A DNA stretch of 64,000 nt from Cyanophora paradoxa (lineage: Eukaryota; Glaucocystophyceae; Cyanophorales; Cyanophoraceae): NCBI GenBank assembly GCA_004431415.1, contig QPMI01000483.1:62001-126000 (forward strand). Reading direction: 5' to 3'. The notes beneath the pieces were generated by a model. It did not search any database, was not told the origin of the DNA, and saw only the letters and a list, made by a program, of their open reading frames with translations. Positions 29,075 to 41,310 of the stretch are shown here, in pieces; position 1 is the first letter of the stretch; each line of letters opens with the position of its first letter. The position numbers and the translations under genes are program-made.

Positions 29075-32000
29075 CTAGAAGCAGGGGAGGTAGGCGCGGG
29101 GCCCGGGGAGGGGCCGGTCGCAGGGGTCGGTGCGGTAGGCGAAGGCGCGGAGGGCGAGGCCGCGGGCGAGGGCCTCCTCCACCGCCCGGCTCGCCCCGAA
29201 GTCCGCCCCGCCCTCCACCGCCGCCAGCTTCCCCTCCGTCACCATCTGCACCGCCCGGTTGGGGGGGGGAGGGGGGGAGGGGGTTGTGTGGTTGCGGCCG
29301 GGGCGCGTGCGCACGTGCATGACGCGGTGGCCGTCGCGGGCGAAGGCGGCGGAGGCGCGGCGGAGGGCGCGGCGCCAGGAGCCCGAGGGCCGCCCGCCGG
29401 AGCGCACGCGGGCGTGCTCGGCGGCGACGAGGGCGGCGTAGGGGGCGGCGATGGGGAGCAGGCGGGCGGTGCGGCGCAGCAGCGCGGCCGCCTCCGCCGC
29501 GACGCGCTCCACGCGGGCCCGCCCGAGCTCGCGCACGCCCCGCGCCACCGCCTGCCCGTCCGAGACCGCGAGGAAGGGCCCCCCCGAGGCGTCCGGCTCC
29601 GTGGGCTGCATCAGGGGCGGCCCGGCCGGCTCCTGCGTCTGGATCTCGTGGAGGCACCAGACGGCCCAGTCCGCCACCGCGTAGAATTGCACTGCGCGCG
29701 CCGAGTGAGCCGCCGCCGCGGGGGGGCGGGGGGAGGGGGGGCGGGGCGGGGGGCGGGGCGCACGGGTGGAGAACCAGAGGGAGTTAAGGTAGTTGTCGCG
29801 CCAGACGGCGAGGCAGCGCTCGAGGAGGCGCGCCGCCTTCCCGGCGTCCTGCTCGCAGCGCCACGTCGCGAGGCCCTCGAGGCAGAGCAACGAGGCCTCG
29901 ATCCACCAGAGGGCGCCTCCCTCGCCCAGCTCCACCCGCACCTCGTTGCCCCGCAGCACCCACTCCTGCCCCCGGCCGCTCAGCGGGGCAGCGGGGGCGG
30001 ACGAGGGGGCGGGGGCGGGGCCGGGGCGCGCCTGGACGCCCTCGTCGTGGCCGCGGAACCAGCTCGACCAGCCGAAGACGACCGTCAGGAAGAGGGTCAC
30101 TGCGGAGCGCGTGAGGGGCCGGCGGGGCGGGGGGAAGGGGGCGGGGCGCACGCTGGCGGGAGCCGACGCGGCGGGAGAAGTCCCAGCACTCGGCGAGGGG
30201 CGCGCGGGCCTCCTCGAGCTCGCCGAGGGTGATGGAGGCGAGGAGGTGGCAGCCCCAGGCCTCCCCGCAGGGCCCCGCCCCCACCTCCCAGTTCAGCCGC
30301 GTGCTCTCCCCGAACGCATCCCGCGCCTCCTCCATCCGCCTGCGCCCGCCGCCCCGCCCCGCCCCGCTCGGCCCCGGCAGCGGAGCGGTGCGGTGCGGTG
30401 CGATGCGGGGCGGGGGCGGACCCGAAGGAGGCGGCGCGCATGCCGCGCTGCATGGCGACGGCGCCGCGGACGGAGTCGTCGTCGAGGGCCTCCCCGATGG
30501 CCGCCGCGTTGGCGAGGAGGCGGTCCGAGAGGGCGCGCCGCCGCATGAGGCCCGTCACGAAGGCGAGCATCGCCTGCATGCGCCCCAGCACGGGGGCCTC
30601 GGGGCTGTCGCGGGGCACGCCGCCCCGGGCGAAGGCGGTCATGGCGTAGGCGCGGAGGGCGCCGTAGACGCCGAGGAAGGTGTCCCCGGAGACGATGGCG
30701 AGCCAGGCGAGGACCTCCCACACCACCGCCGAGCACGTCCCCCCGCCCCGCCCCGGCGCCCCCTCCCCCGCCGGCCCCGCCGCCGGGGGCCCGAAGGGGA
30801 CGGGGGCCGGCAGCCGCCGCACGAAGACGTCGCGCACGAGGCGGGCGAGGACGCGGAGGGCAGTGGCGGCCCCCGGGCGGGGCAGCGCCTGCCCGCACGC
30901 CTCGAGCAGCCGGCGCGCGAGCTCGAGGCCGATGTCGAGGCGCCCCGCGTGGTACTCGGCGAAGACCCAGTACTGGAGGGAGCGGAGGCGCATGCTGCGC
31001 CACGCGAGCGGGTCGTGCCCCGAGACGGTCGAGCCGCCCGAGCCCTTGCCGCCCCGCGAGTTGCGCGAGCGGCCCGAGCCGCCCGTCGAGCCGCCCGTGG
31101 AGGGCGAGGAGGGGTCCGAGGCCTCGCCGCCCTTCTCGCCGCGGTCGCGCGAGGCCGGGCGGCGCCAGCTGGAGCGGGGCACGTTGCGGAGGTCGGGGCG
31201 GGCGGGGAGCGCGGCGTCGAGCCCGAGGGCGTCCAGCTGGCGGTGGAGCTCGCGGTAGCCGTCGCGGGCCTCGCGCAGCGCGTTCGCCTCGTACGCCTCG
31301 CGCGCCGAGCGCTCGAGGTAGGCGAGGGCGCGCTGCGTGTCCCCCGAGGCGCGGATGTGGTGGTAGAGGGCGGCGGCCTCGGAGGCGGCGGCGCGGGAGG
31401 CGTCCCCGTCGGGCTCGCCGGCGGGCCCCGCGAGGCGCTTGTCGAGGCGGCGGCCCTGCGCGCGCGCCTCGAGCCAGAGGGCGACGTTGAGGTGCAGCCG
31501 CTGCCGCGTCGCGTTCGGCGTCGCCTCGTACACCGCGTCCCGCACCAGCGCGTGCACGAAGCCGTGCTCCGCGGCGAGCCACGCGGCGGGGCCCTCGAGC
31601 GGGGCCGACCCGAGCGGCTCCACGAAGGAGGCCCCCACGAGGTGCTCCAGCGCCGTCAGCGCCTCCCGCTGCGCCAGCCGCTTCGGGTCGGCCGCCATGG
31701 CCGCCTCCAGCGTGAAGATCGGCCCCGCGACGGCGGCGAGGCGGAGGAGCGCCTGCGCGTCCCGCGGGAGGGTGTCCACGCGCGAGAGGACGACGCCCTC
31801 GATGGAGGAGGGGACGGCCGAGGCGGCGAAGCTCCCCGCCTCCGCCTCCCCCATCTGCAGCAGCTGCCGCGAGAGCTCGACGAGGAAGAGCGCTATGCCC
31901 CGGCTCTTCTCGACGACGGCGGCGAGGGCCTCCCGCGAGAAGCGCTCCGCCGCCGCCCCGAGGCGGGAGCGGACGAGGAGGTAGGCGGCCTTGTCCGTCA

Positions 32001-35000
32001 GTGGCTCCACCTCGAGGATCTGCACGGGCACCTCGTGGCTCGCCTGCGGCGGCGCCGGCCCCTCGCGCTCTCCGACGCTCTCCCCGGCGACGCTCCCCGC
32101 AACCTGCGCCACCTGCGCCGCCTGCGCCACCTGCGCCTGCTGCGTCTGCGTCTGCTGCTGCTGGAGCGCCTCGGCGACGCGCTGGGCCGAGGAGAGGACG
32201 AGGGACGGGCGCCCGCCGGAGGCGACGAGGGAGGGGCGGCCCTGGGAGCCCCCGGCGAGGCTCACCGAGCCGCGGCCCGCGACGGCCACGTGGCTGAGGC
32301 TCACCAGCGGGCGCGCCGAGGAGCGCTGGCTGGCGGGGAGGCCCCCGCGGGCGCTGTTCTGCGGGGAGGCGTCGCGCGACGAGCGCTCCTCGTCGAGCGG
32401 GAAGAGGGCCGGGGCGGCGACGTGCGGCGCCTCGTCGCGGTCGGCCGGCCCCGACCAGTTGTTGACGGCCGGCGGGGGCGGCGCCAGCGAGTCGGTGTCC
32501 GAGGCGGAGGCGGAGGCGCGCCGCGAGGAGGCCGTCGAGCCGCGCCGGTTCCGCATCCGCGCCACCGCCTCCCGCGCCCGCGTCAGCGCCAGCGCGATCG
32601 TCGCCATCCCGCTCCCCCGGCCGCCCCCCGCCGGGCTCCCCGGCGCCCCCGCGCCCACCCGGGCGAGCCGCCGGCGGCGCGCTGGAGGGCGGCGCGGGCG
32701 ACGAGCGGGGGCGTGGCGTGGCCCCCGGCGGGAGTCCCCATGCTCGCCGCCTTGGGCGTGCTGCCACCGGAGATGCTCCCGCCGGGCTGCAGGTGGCCCG
32801 AGCGCTGCTGCTGGAGTGCCGCCCGCTCCGCCGCCCGCTCCGCCTCGTCCCCGCACAGGAACTTGAACTCGTGCGGCGGGTCGCTCATCGGCCGCGTCGC
32901 CAGCACCACCTGCGCGCACGGCTTCGGCCCGCCCGCCCCAAGGGCGCAGGCGAGCGGCGGGCCGCACCAGGACGTTCGTGCAGTTGCGCCGGATCTCGCT
33001 GCCGGCGCGCCCGCGGGTCAGCGGGGAGGCGGGCGCGGGCGGCGGGGCGGGCGGGGGCACCGGAGGACGGCCCAGGAGGAGGAGCAGAGGAAGTGGGCGT
33101 CTGCGGGGGCGGGGGTCGGGCGGGGCGGCGGGGGCGGGGGCGGGGCGGCAGGGCGGACCCTCGACGAGGACGGCCACGGGCGAGTGCGTGACGGCGCGGA
33201 TGAGGCTGCCACGGGGTCAGAGCCGTCCCCTCGGGCGGCGGCGGTGGCGGGCGGCGCCCACCGGACGAAGATGCGGGCGATGGCCTGCGCCCGCCCGAAG
33301 GCCGTCCGCACGTGGATGCTCGGCCCCGGCAGCTCCTCCCCGCCCCGCCCCTCCTCCGCTGCCGCACCCGTCAGCCGGCGCGCCGCGGCGGAGCGAGGGG
33401 GCGGGCGGGTCGCACTGAGGCCGTGCCCGAGCACGTAGCGCCAGAGGAGGCGCGCAGCCTGCCGGCCGCCGGCTCAGCCCGGGAGGACGGGGCGGGGGCG
33501 GGGGCGGGGCGGGGGCGCCTGCATGGGGCGGTCGACGTCGCGGCGGGTGAGGTCGGCGCGGAGGGCCGGCTCGGCGGCGAGGTCGAGCCCCGCGCAGACG
33601 AGGAGCGAGCGGAGGGCGGCGAAGGGGACGGCGGCGTGCAGCGGGCTCCCGCGCGCCACGAAGACGCGCCCCCGAGGCGCCCCACCTCCGCGCCGGCCGC
33701 CGAGAGGAGCGCCGACTTGCCGTGGCCGGCCGGGCCCCGCAGGATGACCGTTGAGCCGCGCCCCTGCAGCAGATCGACGCAGGCGGCGCGGATGGCGGCG
33801 AGCTCGACGGCCCGCCCCACGACCTCGACGTCCCCCTGCCGCCCCAGCACCAGCGAGGCCCGCCGGTTGCCCCCGGCCTCCGCCTCCCCCGCCGACCACT
33901 CCTCCGCCCCCGCCGCCGCCCCGCCCCGCCGCCGCCAAGCGAGACGGGCTCGTAGAGGCGCGGCAGGCGCCCGCGGGTCCCCGTCCCTACCGGCGCCGGG
34001 CGGAACGCGGCCACGTCGCGCGTGTACCCCTGCCGGCGGTCAGGGGGCCCCGGCAGGGCGGGGCGGCGGAGGGGCGGACCTTGAGGCGGAGCGGGGGCAG
34101 GCGGTGGAAGGCGACCTCGTAGCGGGCGGCGCCGGCGCGCACCGCCGCCGCCACCGCCTCGTCGCACAGCACCGACGTCACCCGCGCCGCCGCCGCCCCG
34201 CTCTCCTCCCCGCCCTTCTCCCCGCCTGCCCCGCCCCAGCACCTCCCGCTTCGCCGTCGCCATGAGCCTGCGGCGTGCGCTCGGGCGCGGTGGGGCGGGG
34301 CGGGCGGGGCGGGCGGGGCGCACCGGGCGGCGAGGTTGACGGCCTCGCCGATGGTCGCGTACTCCTGCCGGCACGACGCCCCCACGCGCCCGCAGAACGT
34401 CCGCCCCGCCGCGATCTGCCCGCCCTCAGCCCGCTGCCGCGCGAGGCGAGGCGAGGAGAGGCGGGCGCCGGGCGCCGGGCGCGGGGCGCACGCCGCAGGC
34501 AAAAGGCCGCTGCGTGGACTCGAACCAGCGCTCGAGGGCAAGAGCGAACAAAACGGCGCGCTCTGCGACGCAGCGCGGGGCGTCAGGGGGCGCCCGCTCG
34601 GGGCGGGGGCGGGGGGCGCGCCGGCGTCGTCCTCGTGGGTGAAGCCGCCGGGGAGGCCGAAGCAGACGAGGCACGTCGCGCCCTTGTCGTCCTGCAGGAA
34701 CTTGGAGACGCAGCCGCCGTACTCGCCCTCGGCCGCCGCGTGCACGCGCCGCACGACGGCGGCGCAGGCCTCGGCGTGGCGCGCGGCGGCGGCCGCCTCG
34801 TCGGGGCCCCCGCCGCGAGGTCGAGGCCCGGGAAGGCGAGGAAGACGGCCGTCACGTGCCGCAGGCTCGTGTTGTCCGCCGCCGCCCCGCCCGCCACCAC
34901 CGCGGGCAGGAAGGCCCCGGCGCCGCCTCCAGCCCCGCGAAGCGCGCCGCGGCCGCCCACGAGTGCGCCTCCCACGCCGGCGCACCGCACGCGCACCACC

Positions 35001-36075
35001 CGGCGTCTGCGGGCGGCGTGGGCGGGCGGGGGCGGGGCGGGGCGGGCGGGCGCACGGGAGGCGGCGGAGAGCGGGGCGGGGCGGGCGTTGGGCTCGAATG
35101 AGTCCATGAGGAAGAGCGGGGGCGCCCCCGGGGCGGCGCGGTCGAGGAGGCGGCGGGCGGCGACGCGGCCCTCGAGGCACGCCGCCGTCCCCGCCGAGAG
35201 CACGATCTCCGTCCCCTTCGACGCCGCCTGCGCGTCGATCGCTGCGCCCCGGCCCCCCCCGGCTCGGCCCCGGCGCGGCGCGGTGGCGCGGGCCGGGGCG
35301 GGGCGGACCGCCCTTGAGAGCAGAGCCTGCGTAGAGGAGCTCGTAGCGGGCGCCGGAGCTGGCGCGGACGGCGTAGACGTGCAGCTCGCCCGTGCCCAGC
35401 CCCGTGTGCGCGTTCAGCGCGTGCCCGTCCCGCTCGAAGACCACCCGCTGCACGCTCAGCGCCGCCGCCGCCCCGCGCGCCGCCGCCCCGTCGGCGCCCT
35501 CGCCGGGGAGGGTCGGCGAGAGGGCGACGATGGAGTCGCCGGCGAAGAAGAGGATGTCGAGGCCCCACTCGTGCAGGCACCGCACCAGCTTCGAGATGTA
35601 CTCGTTCAGCACCCGCGTCAACTGCCCCCGCCCCGCCCGTCAGCCCCGCGCAAGGAAGCGCCAGGCCGGCGCCGGCGCACCTCCTCGCAGGCGGCGCGCG
35701 GGTCGTTGTCTGCGCGGCGCGGGCTAAGGCGGGCAGCGGGCGCGGGGATGCGATTCGCGCGCACCGTCGACCATCGCATTGGCGAGTTGAGTGAATCCGC
35801 TAACATCCACGAACACAACCTGAGCCCCCGTCAGGCGCGCGGGAAGCAGATTAGGTCGGGCCGGGCCGGGCGAGGCTCCGGCGCACGCTTCCAGCCAGTT
35901 GAGCCACGGCTGGGCTCCGTGCCGTGAGGCTCCCTGTAGAGGGTAGCAGCGGTGCCGGCGGGGACATGCTGCCGATGCCCGTGGCCGGCGAGGCCGGGCA
36001 GTCGGGCAGCAGCGCAGTTAAGCATCGCGGAAGATAGGTGTCGGAATCGCCGGCTGCCATTGCCGGCAGAGCCAA
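29075..36075 (-). CDS. Soluble-type (class III, ADCY10-like) adenylyl cyclase, many introns
   Basis: Two cyclase domains are followed by an NTPase and a helical repeat region, the ADCY10 order. C1: FVDVSGFTQL (exon 35,819-35,765) and FFAGDSIVAL (about 35,540) hold both metal-binding Asp. C2: TSLRHVTAVFLAF (about 34,860), KFLQDDKGATCLVCFGLPG (about 34,690), and EYATIGEAVNLAAR (about 34,350) with the catalytic Asn and Arg. A P-loop GPAGHGKSALL lies near 33,730, then a long region with RDAVYEATPNATRQRLHLN (about 31,520) ending at AYLPCF. Introns are short, GTGCG...CAG and CCCCGCCC-rich. The first exon (DTYLPRCLTALLP, ATG 36,075) is a best guess. Two frame breaks in C runs (34,807-34,811; 34,915-34,918) look like sequence errors. 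In animals this enzyme is bicarbonate/calcium-stimulated and makes cAMP; that regulation is inferred here. Confidence 0.88.
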
Positions 36076-37342
36076 GCTCCCCGTGTGGTGAACTCCGGTT
36101 CACGCAATGGCTGGCTAACTGCTCATCCCGCGCCGCGGCGCTCCCCCGATCTCCCGCAGACTGTTGCTTCAATCAAATGACCGCCCCGGCTGTTCGGGCC
36201 GCTGAGCCGATCGAGCAGCTGGAACTAAAACGGCCGAGGCTTGCGATGCAGAATCGGCGTTAGCCGTGGCCAAGCGCTAGCACCCAGCAGCGGGCGCGCC
36301 TGCTGCTCTTTGCTTGAATTCAAGTGTGGTGGAGTCGTCCCACGCTGTTCCGAGCCGGAGCCCGCACGCCGCGCTAGATTCTCGTGTACCGCCCGCGGCC
36401 TTCGCGGCGCCGCGCTGTCTGCGGCTGGCCGGCGCAGGGCCCCTGAGCTGCGCGGAGGCGGCCTATTAGGCCTATAGCTAGGGCCTAGGCCTACTGGGCT
36501 AGGCCTCGGTCTCCCACGCGCCGCGAGGATGCGCCTCACCGGCGCCGGCCCTCACGATCACTTCGCAGGAATCGCGCGCGCGTGCCGTGCAGCTCGGAGA
36601 GAACCCTAGCACGTCGACCAATCAGAAAAGCCTACGCGATCGGGGGTACTACGTATCCGATGATGATCGCACGTTACGTATACGTACGTATACGCGTACG
36701 CATACGAACGTATACGTCCTACGTGTATATACGTAGCCGTACTACGGTAGGCTGTAGCCACGACGATTATACGTACGGCGCTGCAGCCTCTGCAGATCGA
36801 TATCGCGTCGGTAGCATTAATATTCGGTACGGTACTAGAGTACCGCGCCTCGAAATTCGGACACAAACCGCTGAACATCCGCTAAAAATAAAAAGATGCT
36901 TGCACACTCGCACAATGAGCAAGTACTGGTAGCTACGTGAAACTATACAGGTCTCGAGCTTCAAAAACTACACCTTCGTTTGATGAAAGAGGTGCTCATG
37001 ATAAAAAACCTGGCAACAAGGACAATTACGTCCTACCCGAACACCTAAGTCGTTAAGCTTGAAACGTGCCGCTTTATGATGGATATACTTATGTGAAAGC
37101 CACCAAAAGTTCCGGTGCAAAAAAGGAAAGGTAGAAACATAAATAGAAGAATCGACCGCGAGTGGTATGTATACTATTTTCAAACCTAGCTTGCTAACAG
37201 ATCACATGTCATAGAACTCTGCTGAACAGTTGACTGCACTGGAGAATCTCAATCGCGATCTTGGAAAACTGCAGCCGGGATGCGGCAAACGCAACTGCGG
37301 GAGAGCGATATGACAAAGTTTGAGGGGGTAGAGTCGACAGGC
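36076..37342. other. Intergenic region with TACG/CGTA palindromic tract
   Basis: Between the cyclase start and the zinc-finger gene 3' end. At 36,668-36,740 ACGTATACGTACG-type alternating sequence can form many short hairpins. The rest (36,950-37,200) is AT-richer without a supported gene. Confidence 0.5.
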
Positions 37343-39435
37343 TCAGAAGAGGCCGATTGGTGTGCGGTATGGCGGGCCGCGCGACGAGGGAGCGACTTGG
37401 GCAGGGCCGGCCAAAGCACCCCCGGAGTACGGGGACTGGCCAGGATGCGAGGGGAAAGCGGCGACGGGGAGGCCGCGGCCGCCGGTGGCGGGGCGCGGGG
37501 CAGCCGAGAAGCCGCCGAGGACGAGCTGCGCGAGAAGCCGCTGCTGGAGGGCGACCTCGGCCTCCGCCGCCGACTGCGCCGCCAGCCGCCGGTCCGCCAG
37601 CAGCGCCGCAAACTGCCGCCGGCGTCGGGCCTCGAGCGGCGCGGGGCGGGGCGGGGCGGGGACGGAGGCGGGGGCGCACCTCCTCCTCCGAGACGGTGCG
37701 GACCTCGGGGCGGCTGTAGCCCTTGCCCGACGGGGAGCCGACGACGATGCACGCCGCGCCGATGCCGCGCGACGCCGCGAGGACGGCGTCGAAGAGGCGC
37801 TCCTGGGCCGGCAGGGCGAGGGTCGGCGAGACGAGCGCGAAGAGGGCGCGGCCGGGGTGCGAGGCTGCCAAGGCGCGGAGGTCGAGCGGGAGGCGGCCGT
37901 CGGAGAGGCGCGCCGGCGGCTCCTCGGGCTCCTGGCGGAGGGCCTCCCCGATTCGGGCAAGGGCGCCGGGTTCGCAGCCCGGAACGGACTGGGCGCGGTA
38001 GCCCTCGCCGCTGGCGATGAGGACGCCGCCGAGGCGGGCGCCGTCGAGGAGGGGACGCAGGCGCCAGGAGCGGGCGAGGGTGTCGAGGGCCGATGTGTTG
38101 CCGACAAGGTACAGAGTTATAAGCGCTGCGCCGGCCTCGGGCTCGGGCGGCGGCGCCTCCGGCACCCCGAGGGCGCACTGCAGGCCGCGCGAGACGCGCA
38201 CGAGGAGCTCGAGGGCGGCGTGCACGGGCTGCACCGCGGGAGCCCCCGCGGCGACGGCGAGCGCGGCCTGCTCGACAGCGCGCAGCGAGGCGGAGGCGGC
38301 CGCCGGCTCGGGGGCCTCCCCGGCGGCGAGGACGGCGCGCAGCGTGCCAAGGGCCTCGGCGAGGAGGCGGAGGGCGCAGTGCCAGTCTTCCTGCTGGCCG
38401 AGCGGCACCAGGCCCGTCGCGATGGAGCGCACCGCCTGCACCGCGATCCCACCGGCCGCCTGCGCGCGAGCCTCGGCTGGGGCGGAGGGGCGCGCGGGGG
38501 GCCGGCGGCGGGGGCACCTCGAGGGTGCGCAGGGCGCGCAGCAGCGCGGCCTCGGAGCTGACGGAGAGCTGGAGGACGCCGCGCAGCTCGCTCGAGGCCA
38601 GGCTGAGCGCGCGCTGCGGCTCGCTGCCTGTGCCCCGCGGCGCCGCCTTCAACGACGAGTTCGCGCCCGCCGTCGTGTGCCAGAAGATGCAGTTCTTCCC
38701 GAACACGCAGAAGCCCTCCTGCTCGCACCGGATGGTCTGCATTAAAAAGCGGCCCTTTAAATAGACGAGATATAAAATCGGGGGCACCTTGTAGAATCGG
38801 GTGCAGCCACGGAGCTTCTCTTTGTAGAACGCGGCGGCTGGGCGCTGCTCCTCCTCCGAATGGGCGAAGAAACACTCTGGATGTTTTTTTAAAAAAATCA
38901 GAATGCGATTCTGATTCCTCAAATGCTTACAAAGCGAACCTTCCGAGCGATGCTTACATGACCCGTCCTGCAGGGGAGTCAGGAAGCGCGGGCGCGTTTA
39001 AGGGACGGCTTGGGAAGGCCCATTGATACGCACCAGGAAATGGTGCCGACACAGAACCGTCTTGCATGCGTTTCCTTTACGGCAAAACGAGCCGTGCGGG
39101 CACGGAGGCGCGTCGCTGACGGCGGTGAGAGTTTTGGTAGGAAGATCGTCAACTGCAACAAACGCGCCCTCCCGTCCGCGGCGTGCAGGTGGAGCGCCCG
39201 GCATCTCCTCCCGCCCGCCCGACGAGGAGGTCTCCTCACGCTCTGCCTGACTGTTCACATCGCCTGAGAGCTTGGTGGGGGACTTGCGCTCCGCACGCGC
39301 CGACAGCGCTGACTCAGCTGCATCGGTTTGTTTCTTCATGCTTGTGTCGATGTCATTCCGCAGAGCTATCTGGGTTGGCAGGCCCATGTGGCACTCTCGA
39401 TGAAACGCTCGGCTCCGAGCCGTCCCGGAGGCCAC
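37343..39435 (-). CDS. Tandem CCCH zinc-finger protein (plant-like TZF arrangement)
   Basis: From ATG 39,435 a basic, Ser-rich N-terminus leads to CPHGSFCRKGNAC and KTVLCRHHFL (about 39,055). After an intron (GTGCGTAT...CCCTGCAG) comes DGSCKHRSE, and after a second intron ECFFAHSEEEQR, building a C-x8-C-x6-C-x3-H finger. A third intron joins GCTRFYK to TIRCEQEGFCVFGKNCIFWH, a C-x5-C-x5-C-x3-H finger. The pair resembles plant tandem zinc-finger proteins that bind mRNA and control its stability. The remainder (38,640-37,690) is an ordered alpha/beta region (ALITLYLVGNTSALDTL, LFALVSPTLALPAQ) I do not recognise, then a last exon FAALLADRRLAAQ ending at 37,343. Introns are GTGCG/GTGCCC...CAG. Confidence 0.78.
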
Positions 39436-40479
39436 AGAGCAATGAAAGGTCCGCGGATCTCCCGAGCGAAGCGGTTATGCGACGATCCAGCGTCGGACCG
39501 GAAATGGTCGAGGTATAATGTCTACTGTGCCGTAGCAGCCGACCAGAGGCGTGAGCCTACGTGAGGTTCTGGATGAGGCGCGCGCAGAATGCGACGGACC
39601 GGCCTGGGGATTGACGCGCAGGGAATGCGACGGACCGGCCAAGCCGACCAATGCTTCTCCTTAATCTGCCCAGTTCATGGGGGGTACATGGTAGGAGACT
39701 GGGGCCATCAGTGATGGGGCCCGCGAGTTTCAATCGACCCCGAGATTTCAGACGTCACGTACGCGGAAGTTGTCGGCGAACTTGTCGCTCCGGCGGCTCT
39801 TAGGGGCAGGTCCGATCAAGCCGCCGAGTCTTAGAGTCTTAAGAAGACTCTTAGCCGACAACTTGCGACAAGCTTACCCGTGCTTGCGAGGTAAGTTGCG
39901 ACCCCCAAACTCGTGGAAGGGCGCGCGCGCGCCGCGCGCATTGATCTTGTGAATCATTTTGAATGGCGCTGCATTAAATATTGGCGCATCTACATTCGGA
40001 ATACCGGACCCTACAGACCCGGCGGACCGTGTCCGTGTGGCCGTACCCCTCCGGGAAGCCTTGAAGGGCTCCGCCGCGGGCCGCCGGCCCGGCCGACTGC
40101 GCAAGGCGACAACGCTAGCGCTAGACCCGCAGGGCATGCATATCATAGTATGCCTGCAGCGTCGCAAGCCTTGAAGCCTTACAGACGTGTCCCCGCGCCG
40201 AGAGTCGCGTCCGGTCCTCGAACGCCTTCGCCGAGTCGAAATTAAACCGTTGAACTAGGTCTTCGACTCGCCGAGTCGCCCCCGCCCCGGCCCCTGCTCG
40301 TCTCACTGAGTCAGGAAATGCAAGGTGGGGTCTAAATGAACAAAGCTTAAGTCAGCATCTAGATCTGCAGGGCCGCGACAGCAGCTTTAGACAGCATCTA
40401 AGTTCCCATTGGGCCGCGGGCCAGCCACAGATCTAGATCGAAAATGGTTCCAGAAATTAAAATATATAAGCCTTGCGCG
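39436..40479. other. Intergenic DNA, no supported gene
   Basis: Upstream side of the zinc-finger gene. GCGACGGACCGGCC-type direct repeats at about 39,580-39,640; otherwise no structure recognised. Confidence 0.4.
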
Positions 40480-41310
40480 CCGCGCCACCGCCCGCAGCGC
40501 CTCCGCCCGCCCGTCGAGCCGCGCCGCCGCCCGCCGCACCTCCGCCCGCCCGTCGAGCCGCGCCGCCGCCCGCCGCTCGTCTGCCCCGCCCGTCGAGCCG
40601 CGCCGCCGCCGCCGCTCCTCCGCCCCGCCCGTCGAGCCACGCCGCCGCCCGCCGCTCGTCTGCCCCGCCCGTCGAGCCGCGCCGCCGCCTGCCGCGCCTC
40701 CGCCCCGCCCGTCGAGCAACGCCGCGCCCGCCGCTCGTCTGCCCCGCCCGTCGAGCCGCGCCGCCGCCCGCCGCGCCTCCGCCCGCCCGTCGAGCCGCGC
40801 CGCCGCCCGCCGCGCCTCCGCCCCGCCCGTCGAGCCGCGCCGCCGCCCGCCGCGCCTCCGCCCCGCCCGTCGAGCCGCGCCGCCGCCCGCCGCGCCACCG
40901 CCCGCCGCGCCTCCGCCCCGCCCGTCGAGCCGCGCCGCCGCCCGCCGCGCCTCCACCCGCCTGCCGAGCCGCGCCGCCGCGCGCCGCGCCTCCGCCCCGC
41001 CCGTCGAGTCGCGCCGCCGCCCGCCGCGCCTCTGCCCCGCCGGCGAGCCGCGCCGCCGCCCGCCGCTCGTCCGCCCCGCCCTTCGAGCCGCGCCGCCGCC
41101 CGCCGCTCCTCCGCCCCGCCCGTCGAGCCGCGCCGCCGCCCGCCGCGCCTCCGCTTGGCCCGGGGAGCCGCGCAGCCGCCCGCCGCGCCTCCGCTTGGCC
41201 GGGGGAGCCGAGCAGCCGCCCTCCTCTCGTCCGCTTTGCCCGGCGAGCCGCCTGCGGCCCACCGCGCTCTGCCCCGCCTGGCGAGCCGCGCAGCTGCCCG
41301 CTGCGCGCCC
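40480..41310. repeat. ~39-40-bp GC minisatellite, about 20 copies
   Basis: Repeats of CGTCGAGCCGCGCCGCCGCC followed by CGCCGCGCCTCCGCCC or CTCGTCTGCCCCGCC, gradually diverging rightward. Every frame on both strands stays open (300+ codons) because stop codons are rare in this composition, so the open frames are not evidence of genes. Confidence 0.92.

Noticed and set aside
30229-33438. 1,069-codon plus-strand open frame opposite the adenylyl cyclase
   Set aside because: It is antisense to conserved cyclase sequence, consists of Arg/Gly/Ala-rich shadow translation, and reflects the lack of stops in GC-rich DNA.
34500-34540. B-box-like GGTTCGAGTCC on the minus strand
   Set aside because: It encodes ERWFESTQR inside a cyclase exon and has no tRNA fold around it.
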